A DNA stretch of 21,900 nt from Smittium culicis (taxonomy: Eukaryota; Kickxellomycota; Harpellomycetes; Harpellales; Legeriomycetaceae): positions 1-21,900 of the forward strand of contig LSSN01005622.1 in the NCBI GenBank assembly GCA_001970855.1, read 5' to 3'. Position 1 is the stretch's first letter. Every line of letters starts with the position of its first letter. Below, piece by piece: positions 1-10,700 of the stretch. A program made the position numbers and the translations under genes. The notes beneath the pieces are model-generated. The model did not search any database. It was not told the DNA's origin and worked only from the letters and a program-made list of their open reading frames with translations.

Positions 1-168
1 TTATTTATTATTTATTATTTATTATTTATTATTTATTATTTATTATTTATTATTTATTATTTATTATTTATTATTTATTATTTATTATTTATTATTTATT
101 ATTTATTATTTATTATTTATTATTTATTATTTATTATTTATTATTTATTATTTATCATTTATTATTAT
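1..168. repeat. 7-bp tandem array, unit TTATTTA
   Basis: The sequence is a head-to-tail array of the 7-mer TTATTTA that starts at the first base. Twenty-two perfect units run to base 154. One unit at 155-161 carries a single T-to-C change (TCATTTA), and the array dissolves into TTATTATTA by about 168. It contains no G on this strand and does not look like a telomere repeat. Because it begins at base 1, its true length is unknown. Confidence 0.97.
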
Positions 169-3100
169 TAAATTTTCGTAATAATAATTTAAATTACAAA
201 GCTGAATTTTGATTTATTTTGTCATCAGACAAGGATTTATGTTATTAATTAAAATATTTGAACTTTTTCTGAGTGATTAAAGGGTCATTTAGAATTAAAT
301 ATAACTATATATGCGGCTAGAAAGCATAAAATCAAAATTTTTTTAACCTTAATTTTATAGCTATTTACTATAGGTTAAAAATAGATACTAAACAGTAGCC
401 TATTTAGTATAACGATTAGTAATTAAAAAAATCATGATAACTTTTTTGTAAATATTTTAATTGTGAACTCACTAATTTTCCCAGATTTATTGATATCTTA
501 TAGGGAAAATTTTAGCACGTGTTGATTTACTCTTAACAAACTTATAAAATAAAATCATAAATATATATATATAAATTCGATTTATATAGATAAAAGTAAT
601 AAAAAAAAGTTTTTAGATTTTTTTGTATATGAATTTTTATAAAATGAGTTTTAATTATATATTATTTATCTATATCGTAATCATGCTTACCTAAAGACCG
701 AGAATTATTATCGCTCAAAATTAGATATTTTTTTGATTTCATTTAGGTTCTAAGTAATATTTATATTGTAATGTTAATTCTCAATACATTAATCATAGGT
801 TAAACTGTATTGTAAATTTATTAAATTTTGAAAAATGTATAATGAATGTGTATTTCTATTTATAATTATATTATTAATGCAATTTATTCTGAAAAAATAA
901 GTTTAAATGTATTTAAATTGAACCCAAATTAATTTAATATAGAATATTTGAAATTTTTTAACTGTTTTATATTTTTAAAAATATTATTGATTTCTATTAG
1001 TAAATTTTATGCTTTTAACTTTTATCCAATTCAATCAATTTCTATATTTATAATTAATAATGAGGTTAAATATAAATATAAACTAATTATATAAGAAAGA
1101 TTTAGGTTAATTATTTTAATTATTTATTTTTATATATTTCCCTCATAAGTATTGAAATCGAATCATTTGATATAAACTTATAGTAAAAACATACCATCTC
1201 ATTTACAACCTTGCTGAATTTTTATTTTTTGTTCTATATAATGACTATGAGTACAGAGCTAGATTATAATATATTTATACATAAATTATATAAACATAAT
1301 CTAAAAGTTGTAATATGAACTTGGGTATTCTTTTGGGTTATAAAGTATATACTATTCGAGCTTAAATATTATTTTTGTTAACTATATATCATTAATACAT
1401 AAAGATATCTATTTAGGTTAGTGATAAAATTTATATTGACTTTTTTCTTTATTTGGATTTAGATATTGATTATTAAAGTTAAAATAAAATGATATGGTTA
1501 CCTATAAATTTTCAGCAGAATATTGTATTAAATTTGATTTTTTGAATTTATTAAAATTTTTATTTGTAGATATAAATAAAAATAAAATATCAAAAAAAAA
1601 AAATAATAATAATAATAGCCTATTTTTTAAATCAAAAATTTATAAATTTTTTACTCTCATTACAATTTATGTTTAAAAGATATTAGATTTGATATTCATA
1701 GTATTTAAAAAAATCTTATATTTAATGAGAATCATGATAAAAACAATTTATTATATAATTTATACGGTTTTTTTATATTATTTTCTTTATTTTTTCTAAA
1801 GCTTATTAGTATATATTTCAGATAATTTAAATTGATGCAAGTTTGAAAATAAAACTGTTTATAAACCAATCATCAAATAAAATATTAGCTGAATATTTTA
1901 GGAGAAATCAAAAAGATTTCTAATTTGGTTAATATTAAAATTTAAGCGTAGTTATTGATAATTATTAGTGAAAAAAACAAGTATTATATGAATATAATTT
2001 TTTTACAACACTATAAAATCTAAAAAAGATAAATTTTTCTCAAAAAACAATAACTTGGGCAATAAATATAGACAGAAATATATAAATGAATTTAATTGAT
2101 AATAGTAAATTTTTTCAAAAATTCATATCTATTGAGCGAAAAAAATAAACTTGTAAACTTTAGTTTTCAAGGGTCCAACATGTGTTGACTTTTTTATAAA
2201 TCTTTATCAAAAATGTCACAGAAGAATATTTTTTGTTATATGGATTATGTTTAATAGCCAATGCTATTTTATTATTTTATACTATTTTATTTATTTATCC
2301 TATGTTGGATAATTTTTGCAATTCAAAAATAATCAACCGCTTCTGAAAGAATTAAAAGACATTAAAATAATTATAGATGTAGTAAAAAAAAGATAATGGA
2401 ATGAAAAATCTTAATTTGATTAATTTTCCTCATATAAAATTGTAAAAATTTTATAAATTATATTTTAGTTGAGTTATATTAAAAATGATTTTGAATAATT
2501 GATTTATAATAAATCTCGATTTAATAATAATAGAAATAATACTGTATCTATATACAGTATTAAAAAAAAATAGCTGAATTATATTCATGTATCCAAGTTT
2601 CGTTGAAATTTATGTGCTTGTGTCAAATTTTAATTTTAAAACTGGAGAATAGATTTAACTTACAAAAATAAATTTTAAAGCCTCAGTTTTAATCTAAAAA
2701 ATAGATGATAAAATTTAAATTAAAGACATATTGATTTAAAAAATAATAAGAGAGATGGATTTTTGCAAAATTTTATATTAAAAAAAAATAAAAAGAAATT
2801 TAAAAAAACAAGAAAAATCAGAAAAATTAGCCAGAAAAAAAAAATAATACTTTTTTAATCAAAGTTTGTAAAATAATTTTTTTATATAACACAAAGTGTT
2901 CTATTTATTTATGATTAAATAAAGGATAAAAAGTAAATAAATATCTAAAACATCTAAGTAATTTGAAAGATAAAAATTTTTGTATGGCAAATCTTATAGT
3001 TTAATTAAAGTTCGTATTATATCTGTTTAAACTTGGATAAATTTTGGTATTAAAGGCGTGAATTAATGAGAAATTTTAAAATTTTCATCTTTGAAGCGTT

Positions 3101-3722
3101 ATGAATTTTACCAAAATTTTCTTGAAATCTAATTATTTTTCAATATTTAATAAACCTTATTATACATTATTTATCAAAAATATAATTGCGAATATGTCCC
3201 CTAATATTTATTAATGCAATGAAATAATTTTTTTTTCAAGACTGGGCGGGCTAAATTCTCAAATAATAAATTCATTGTAATCTTTAATAATTTTAAATCC
3301 TAATAAAATAAACTTATCTATTGGTATTAGATTAATATGCTGCTTAAATTTGTAAATTATAATTTTGTAGTTTTACTAAAGCATTTTGTATAACGTTTTA
3401 GATGGCTTTATTTACCACTTATTTTTTTCTTACAATACTATTAAGGAAAAAATATTTATCTAAAGTATTTGTGTTATAGTTATATATTTTTTAATGTGTT
3501 TTTTATACCGAAACTAAAAATTTTTAATATCAAATACATAAAAAAAGTTTTTTTCTTTCTAGCTTGAGATTTCATAACAATTCAAATTAAATTTGGTTCA
3601 TTTTATTTTTTTTTCAAAAAACGTTAATATAATTAAATTTTTTAAAGTCTATAGTAATACAGATTTTAAATTAAATTCAATATTACTATTTTAATAATTG
3701 ATTTTTAAATATTAAAAAAAAA
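169..3722. other. gene-free, extremely AT-rich intergenic DNA
   Basis: About 3.5 kb dominated by A and T runs, with stops in every frame. The only open stretch of note is 60 codons at 1494-1676. It encodes a Lys/Asn/Phe-rich string typical of random AT-rich DNA and matches nothing I know. I found no tRNA-like fold or splice-consistent exon set. The only local structures I noted are the hairpin at 474-511 and a short imperfect palindrome at 2173-2189 (GTCcAACA TG TGTTGAC). The region could hold relics decayed past recognition, like the one that borders it at about 3720. Confidence 0.7.
474..511. repeat. 9-bp inverted repeat (potential hairpin)
   Basis: AATTTTCCC at 474-482 is exactly complementary to GGGAAAATT at 503-511, with a 20-bp spacer. 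The palindrome CACGTG follows at 516-521. There is no gene nearby to which this could be assigned, and an AT-rich 9-bp match within 40 bp can arise by chance. Confidence 0.5.
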
Positions 3723-4240
3723 CAGAATTTTAATAAAATATGTATGAGAAATTAATTGGATGAGCCGCTTAACTTTCCTTTTATGGAGTTTACTACTATT
3801 TTTTATACGTAATTCGAAAATAGTATTGAATAAATTATTTGGATCTTTTAGCAATTTTATTCAATTTATAAAAAAAAAATGAGCTGGTTAGAAAAATTCA
3901 GTTTTGCTCCTATAAAGAATATCTCATATACACTATTAGATAAACTTGTCAAATAAGTATATGAATTTATGTTGAAACGATATGATTTTTTTGAATAAAG
4001 TAATTTCACAACTACTCTATGAAATTCTTGAAACACTAGCGTATTATATACCATAGCAAGTTTGCCAATGAATTAATAACCTTTAAAATAATGAAATTTA
4101 GTGCAATACTAACAATTGAACGAATAGAATAAACTAAGCATGTAATTGGAGCCTTAAATTTTGCACGGCCAGTAGAGTTATTCAAAATAATAATAGATTG
4201 GGTTGCTGAACAGTTCAGCTGCGAATCAGGTGATAGTGTG
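3723..4240 (-). pseudogene. decayed retroelement integrase (Ty3/gypsy-like)
   Basis: Read on the minus strand, this stretch gives integrase-like pieces in changing frames, with stops. In order: F-A-A-E-L-F-S near 4225-4205, S-T-G-R-A-K-F near 4180-4160, then a 62-codon open stretch (4054-3866) preceded in the same frame by F-I-G-K-L-A. The open stretch starts M-V-Y-N-T-L-V-F and reaches K-L-L-Y-S-K-K. Ty3-type integrases have HPQxNGxAERxNRT, then W-D-x-F-x-x-K-L-A-x-x-YNTSVH, then TPFELLYGRK. The distance from YNT to LLYxxK is identical here. A further piece, S-S-K-L-H-K-R-K-V-K near 3800-3770, resembles the start of the C-terminal domain. Seen: the residues and spacing. Inferred: the integrase identity, judged from remembered family patterns. 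No intact frame remains, so it cannot be functional. The alternative is chance similarity in AT-rich DNA. Confidence 0.5.
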
Positions 4241-4405
4241 GTTTACCCACTCAAACACAAGTATAAAATAGCAACTTACAAACTACAATTATTTATAGCT
4301 TTTAGAGCATAATTAACTTCAACAGGATAAATGCTAGTTGCTTAAACCTAATTTCGTGTTGAAACTAATACCTTCTCAAATTTTATACGATTCAATTTCT
4401 CGATT

Positions 4406-6462
4406 ATGTCCTCTCAACAATCAAAGCCTGGCCAACAAGATACTGAAATATTAGACACTTTGGAATCTGATTCAAGGCCACCCCCAACATTAATCAATTC
4501 AGATGAATCTAGCATGAGAAATGTCTTCAGTAATATTTTTTACAAATTGAGATTTTTAATTTTTTTCTCACTCTAATCACTATTTCTTATTATTTTTAAT
4601 TCAAATATTTATCAATTTAACTAAACCCTAAGGCAATATAGCTCTCGATATGGCCAATTTAAGGAACAAGGTTGTCAACTCAATGCGCGAGTACTACACA
4701 TCAACCGCTGAGAACATCAATTTAATTCTCGAAGGACGATATAATAATAATCCTTCAGGTATTCCCATTTCATACTTTCCTTTCTAATTCCTTATTTGTA
4801 ATTCATGTTGGTACTTTTTGGATCAATAGATTTCGTTTGCCTTCTTGGCTCTATTTATTTTCGGGCTAATTCCAATCCTACAACTTCAGCGCCTTCCAAA
4901 AAAAACATTACCTCTTTAATTAATTCCACATCGCCAGCTGTTACAGACATTAAAAGCATGTCTCCTTCAGATAAATCCTATTTGGATTCCTCATTACAGC
5001 TGCACCATTCTCTAAAGGATGAAAGTGATTTTATTACATATGATATAGAGTCTTCTAAATCAACTCTTTTGTACCCTTCTGATTTCATATCCGATTTTCG
5101 AAGTTTGATTTGGTGTACATATAGGCAGAACATGATAAATTCTGAAAATCTAGAGTTTACTTCTGACTATGGATGGGGATGTATGCTCCGTGCAGGCCAA
5201 TGCCTTCTTGCCCATTCCTTGCAAAAACATTATTTTGGAAAAAGTATTTAAAAGTTTATGATTACTATCTTTAGTTCATTTTCTGTAACTATTATAATCT
5301 ACTAATATTTATTAGATTTTAGGATTGATTGGGATAATTCAGAAAAAAGAATCCAGCTTCTAAAGGTTTGCAATATTTACTTTTTTATCCAAGCTATGAT
5401 TAATACCATTTTATTTTTGCAATGCAATGCAGATTTTAGAGCTCTTTTTTGACGATACTGACAAAAAAAGCGTTTTTTCGATTTATAATCTTGCTAATGC
5501 TGGTAAAGTTCAAGGAAAGAATGCTGGCGATTGGTTCGGACCAAATGGGACTGCTAAAATATTCCAGTAATTCAAATTTTTATTTCCCTTTTTTTTATTT
5601 CCAAATAATCAATTTTTCTTATTATATATTTTCATAAATATCAACACAATTAATATATTTTTGTTTTAATATCTCAAAGCAAAATTATATGCCAATATTT
5701 TTTTTTGATATCTCATTTATTTTATCCTAGAATAAAAAATTATTTATTCATCACTACTTGTTTAAAAATTCATATTCCAGATCCTTGAGCTCTGATAATT
5801 CTGTTCCATTTACCATCTACACCACCTCGGATGGCGTAATACGTTTGTTTGACTTTGTAGAAAATCCTGATAATATCCAAAAATTCTCTATAAATGACAA
5901 AATTTTTTTGCAGAATTGTGTTCTAAAGCCTACGCTAATTCTAATCGTAACTAGGCTAGGAATTGATCGAGTGAACCCGATCTACTATAGCCTTCTACAT
6001 AACTGTCTCGCTCATCCTCTTTGCGTTGGTATAGCTGGTGGTAAACCATCCTCTGCATTATATTTTGTTGGTACTGATGGTGATGATCTAATTTATTTAG
6101 ACCCGCATTATACAAGACCTGTAATCCAAAGAAAAGAGTTATCAGACTATACTGAAAGTGATATAGCCTCTTATCGGTGTATGAATCCTAAAAAAATTTC
6201 AATCTCTCGAATTGACCCTTGTATGTTTATTGGATTTTACGTTAAAACTATCTCTGATCTTGAAACTTTCTGTAAAAGTATTAACACACTCGTCGACTCA
6301 AAGATCATTGGAACTATATCTGTCAACTTTAATTCATCAAGTTCTATGAGTGGAAATTTTAACTCCAATGCCAATAACGAAGGTACTATTGTATCACCAA
6401 TCGATATGAATGAAAATTTGGGAGTTATGTCTGAACCTGATGATGACTGCGAGTGGGAGTAG
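4406..6462 (+). CDS. ATG4: cysteine protease Atg4 (autophagy), six exons
   Basis: Cysteine protease (peptidase family C54) that cleaves the C-terminus of Atg8 before lipidation and later releases it from phosphatidylethanolamine; cytoplasmic, autophagosome formation. Exons: 4406-4529, 4633-4758, 4830-5243, 5316-5365, 5433-5566, 5781-6462. All junctions are GT...AG and keep frame, giving 509 aa, close to yeast Atg4 (494). The ATG is the first after an in-frame stop at 4349 and has A at -3. Landmarks: V-C-L-L-G-S-I-Y near residue 86, W-C-T-Y-R near 178, catalytic Cys201 in Y-G-W-G-C-M-L-R, W-F-G-P-N in exon 5, G-G-K-P-S-S-A-L-Y-F near 370, and catalytic Asp390 and His392 in Y-L-D-P-H-Y. These correspond to human ATG4B Cys74, Asp278 and His280. 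A Ser/Thr/Lys-rich insert lies at about residues 95-165. The Ser/Asn-rich tail ends D-D-D-C-E-W-E. Exon 1 is the least certain part, and the 3' end may be spliced further. Identity is very secure. Confidence 0.95.
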
Positions 6463-6748
6463 ATTTTTGTATTTTCTCTTTTAATAATTACCAATTTTCT
6501 ATTTTTTTGCATTTTAATATTTTCATCTTGTTTTAATACTTTTTTTTAGGAAATTATTGCAAACTACATTTAATTTCACGAAAATGATTTACTTTAATTC
6601 CAAAACTAAAAACCAACTTTTATTTTCGTTTCGAACAGCAATTGTTTCAATGTATTTTTGTTATAATTTTATTGGATTTTTTGTGTACAAAACTATAGCT
6701 ACTAAGAAAATTGTGATAAGATATATTCTAAATAATTATAAGTTTTAA
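6456..6748 (+). other. possible extra intron and alternative last exon of ATG4
   Basis: The ATG4 stop codon overlaps a GT (…TGG GA|GTAGAT…), and a strong acceptor, a run of eight T followed by AG, ends at 6549. Splicing 6456-6549 keeps frame and replaces the stop with W-E-K-L-L-Q followed by about 60 more codons, ending at 6748. The junction would create D-D-D-C-E-W-E-K-L, which fits the Atg8-interacting motif W-x-x-L with acidic residues before it. Against it: the donor GTAGAT is poor, and the extra exon encodes Phe/Lys/Asn-rich sequence that looks like random AT-rich DNA. A stop inside or before a 3' UTR intron is equally possible. Confidence 0.3.
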
Positions 6749-7761
6749 TCTATTGATAGCATACAGACCTATTATAGCTTTATTTTTTGATCAAACGAGA
6801 ATAAAAAAGAGCTGATATACAATTTTAGAATAATGAATCGAATCAATATATAACTAAGAAATTATAGCTAATTGAATTTTTTTTTTTTTTTTGAAAACTT
6901 TGCAGCAAAACTAGTTATTAATAATATTATCGGCTGCTTTTTATTTTATACTTTTTATTCAGCCAATTTTAAACTCTATCCTTTATATCTACAAGAAAAC
7001 TCCAGATAATATAAAAATTTAAATTTATTTATTAACTTCAATATCCTGTATAAAAAAAAGATCCACCAGGTAAAGTAATTTGTTTACATACTTTTACCAA
7101 ATACGAGACAAATTAAAGTTTAATCGGAGAAATATAAATTAAGAGAGTAGAGTTACAATTATCGATGTAATGTAATTATAAAAATTAGTAACAATTATCA
7201 TTATATGATTTTAATCCCTATAACGCTAATTTGAAGTTGTAAGCGTCCAACTAATAAGAAATATAAGCTATTTTACGATAAAAATAAATTTCAGAATATC
7301 ATAATAAAACTTTAATTTAAGAAATTATGATTTAATATGTTTAATTTATAATTATTAAAAAGTATTTAATTTTGATACTTATTATTATTTTTACATTTTT
7401 GGCTTTAAGAAGTAGAATTAAAAAGATTAATATTTATTGATCATTTTCATGTTTAAAATTTTATTATGTCTATACTAATTTATTTACCCATCTTTAATGA
7501 AATACAGCCAAGAAATTCAAATAAAAAAGATTGTATGTTTGAATTATGTCATATTTTAGTTTTTGTTTTATTTCAAAAATTGCAAAGATCATTATTGTAA
7601 TTATAAATAAAGTAATTTTATTAAAAAATAATTTAATAAAAACTAAATTTTGATTCGATTAAATGAAAATGAAAATATAAAAATGTTGATTGTATTAAGG
7701 AAGCTGCATAGTCATTAGAAAAATGAAAATTTTTTATTTTGTAGTTATATTTAAATATAAG
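6463..7761. other. AT-rich intergenic gap between convergent genes
   Basis: This 1.3-kb gap lies between the 3' ends of ATG4 (plus) and TEL1 (minus), so it should hold both 3' untranslated regions and polyadenylation signals. AATAAA-like strings occur on both strands but are uninformative at this base composition. A T-run of about 14 sits near 6877-6890. Apart from the possible ATG4 exon up to 6748, I see no gene, RNA or repeat. Confidence 0.7.
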
Positions 7762-10700
7762 CTATAACCATGGCTGCCATCCAGAAAACATTCTTGAGAG
7801 ATTTTTTGGATCAATTGCGTTTTGAATTAACTCATTTACAACACATTCTGCTGATAGCTCAGATCCCAGTCTTTTAGTTACTGACAATATAGCTCTTTCG
7901 GCTTCCCTATTAAGATCTTCAACATCATTGTTTGTCTTTTTTGCACCAGATTCATTAGCTTGATTAGATTTACTAGATTTCCCTTTCATCAGTTTATAAA
8001 AAGGATTTAAGCTAGGATTAAGCTCTTCCCGTGGCTTAGAGTAAAATATATCGTCTCTCATAAGCTGTTTAGATGATATTTGCTTTCTTTTAATAGAAAT
8101 ACTAGACCAGTGATACAGAGGGTCATGTTTAAGAACATTTAAAACTGTATTTATTAAAGAATTATACTTCCTAATTAAATTAAGAGTATCTTTGCAATAT
8201 TCAAAGAACACGCTATTCCCGTTATTGTTGTTATTTAATAATCCCATACCATCTAAAATATTTTGAGTTAAACGAAAAGGAACAAGCTCTGGGATAGGTA
8301 GTAAGCTTCCCATATTAAACGCAATACCCAAGTCAATATGAATCAACTCGCAACTGTTTTTAGAAATTAATATATTCTGTGAGTGCCTATCTCCAATGCC
8401 TAATAGCCAGCAAACAATCGATGAAGATGCGACTGAAATTGTGTATCTTTTTTGGTTGTAAAAATACATGCTTATATCACTACTTTGATTAAAAAAGTAA
8501 ACTCGAAATATTGGCGGAATACTGTTTTTAATCCTACTAAACTCTTTGAGCTTATCTTCAATTGTTGAGTTTTTTTTCATCTGCTCCAAATAGAATTCTT
8601 TGCGGAATTTTACTAAATCTATTTTTTGCGGCATATTTTTATATGAATCGCTAAGCCAAGTACCAACAGGAGTCGTATTTTGAACCCATTCAACTATTCC
8701 ACTTCTTTTTGACAATGGAACCACTTTATAAGTAAATAGTTTAAGATTTTTTAATTTAGATATATTTGATGACTCGAAGCAATCGTTAATAAAATTAAAT
8801 AATTGTTCAATAACATAATCCTGCCTCAAATCGTCTTTTCCTTTAACCAACTGTATATAAATAATACCATCAGACCCAGTGACATTGATAATCTTTGGTA
8901 AATTTATTCCACCTGCAAGCTTGTAGAATTTTTCTATAAAAGCAAACGTAACCAAATTAGTGGGTTTTGAGGCTTGTGAGTCTTGGATAGATTCGTCAGA
9001 AATTAAAAAATCATATTTTCCTAGAGGGTCAATAGGGTAATAAGCTGTAAGAATAGGTATGTAAGGATTCTCAGATAGTTTCGATATTAATGTATTTCTT
9101 CCTAGCGCCAACTTTTTTTTTCCTGACAGAGCAGATGAGTCCTTTTTAATTGCATCAGACTCTGAAGTATTTGCTAATTGAATATACGCTGTAAAAAGTA
9201 ACTCAAAAGCATTAACTATATTCCCAAGAATAATCTTTGCAGCAGATACTTTGTTTATTATTTGGGTAGAGATTTTATTTCGACTCTCATCAAGAGGGTT
9301 TGGGTTATATTCATTTTTATCATTGTCTGAGAAAGAATGAGTACTGTTTGATGAACATAAAAGGTTGTTAGCATTTTTTAAAGCAAAAAGAGTCGGTAAT
9401 GTGTGATATGGATGCCTGACAGTCATTCGAGTTATAACGCCTCGTAAGATAGGTTGGAAATTAACGTTTTCATCTTCAGTATTATCATCGTTTAGTCTTG
9501 CACAAAGTTGATAAACTAGTGGGATCCACTTATAGCTAGCAATCTTATGTATGCCAACTTTTTTCAAAGTTGTCATAGCTTTCTCTACATTAGAATTAGA
9601 TAACCATAATGAAACTAAAGAAGTAGTGGCAAATTTATCATGGGAGTTTCCCACAAATAAGCAACGAGCATAATACCAAATCGCAGTTGAAAGAAAGTAA
9701 CTAGAATCGTTCATAACATTCTCAAGCTCATCATTATCCTGACTTACTTGTAGCTCGAGCTTATTTATAGACGATTGTATTTGTTTTGCATAATCTAGTA
9801 TACTTTTTTTGTTGCTTGCATTCAAGTTAAAGTAAGAAGGGTCTGATTTTATTAAGCTCGATTGCTCCTTGTAATATTCAAGTTCTTTTATTTTGTAGCT
9901 TCTCATGTCAGCCGACTCTTTTGAGAGTATAATAGAGTCTTTATTACTACGAAACTGATTTTCTGAGAACTTAGCTAATGCGTAGAGAGTATTTTCAGAT
10001 GTTCGGACTAGATATTGTGATTGGTCTAAAAGCTGAATTGACTTATTAAAGTAATTCGATATTATAGCTTTTGGTCTACATGTTTTCAAAACCGATGACC
10101 ATTCTCCCTATTTATAAAGTAATAGTAAACAAAAATGTAAGAATAAAGAGAAAAATTGGTTTAAAATTGGTAAGAGGGCGTACAATAGTCGAAAATAGCT
10201 GAGCCTTAATTAAAGATTTGCTCTCTCGGGTTTTTGTATTTTCATACGATGCTTTCTTTGATAGATCGCCTAGTGACTTATCAAGGTACACTTCTTCGTT
10301 ACTTACTTCAAATGTACCATATGATTCATTATACTTGGAATATCCTAATAATAAATCTAAAGCAAGCTTATGATTTCCCGAATCCCATAAAGTTTTAGAG
10401 TATTCTAGATTTACGAATGTTAGGTGCTCCTCAGTTAAATTATTTGTTTTACAAATAGTATTTTTGAATCTGGATATTCTCGCCATTGCAGAAGGATAGC
10501 TGTTGAATTCTCTATCTAGATTGCAAGCTAATGAAATTGAATTTTTATAATCTTCTATTAGAGATTTAATTTCGCTTTTACTAACTGTAGAGTTCATATT
10601 TGGTTGATTATTGCATAAAAATTTAATATTTGAATCAAAACCAGAGTTAAAATTTTCAAACAGGTTTAAAATAAGTTCTTCCCAAACAAGACAATTGAAA

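Noticed and set aside
1..168. Left array as a telomere
   Set aside because: The unit TTATTTA lacks the G-rich strand of telomere repeats and shows no subtelomeric context.
516..521. CACGTG as a transcription factor site
   Set aside because: A single 6-mer far from any gene is not evidence of function.
1494..1676. 60-codon open frame in the left intergenic region
   Set aside because: It is Lys/Asn/Phe-rich with no motif. Several open stretches of this length are expected by chance in DNA this AT-rich and this long.
4190..4265. tRNA-like string around GCGAATCAGG
   Set aside because: No acceptor stem, anticodon arm or proper T-arm can be drawn. The stretch reads better as part of the integrase relic.
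5449..5637. 62-codon open frame inside ATG4
   Set aside because: It reads exon 5 in the wrong frame and then runs into intron 5. The Atg4 reading of 5433-5566 is clearly the real one.
6237..6512. 91-codon minus-strand open frame over the ATG4 3' end
   Set aside because: It is the antisense shadow of ATG4 exon 6 and has no independent motif.
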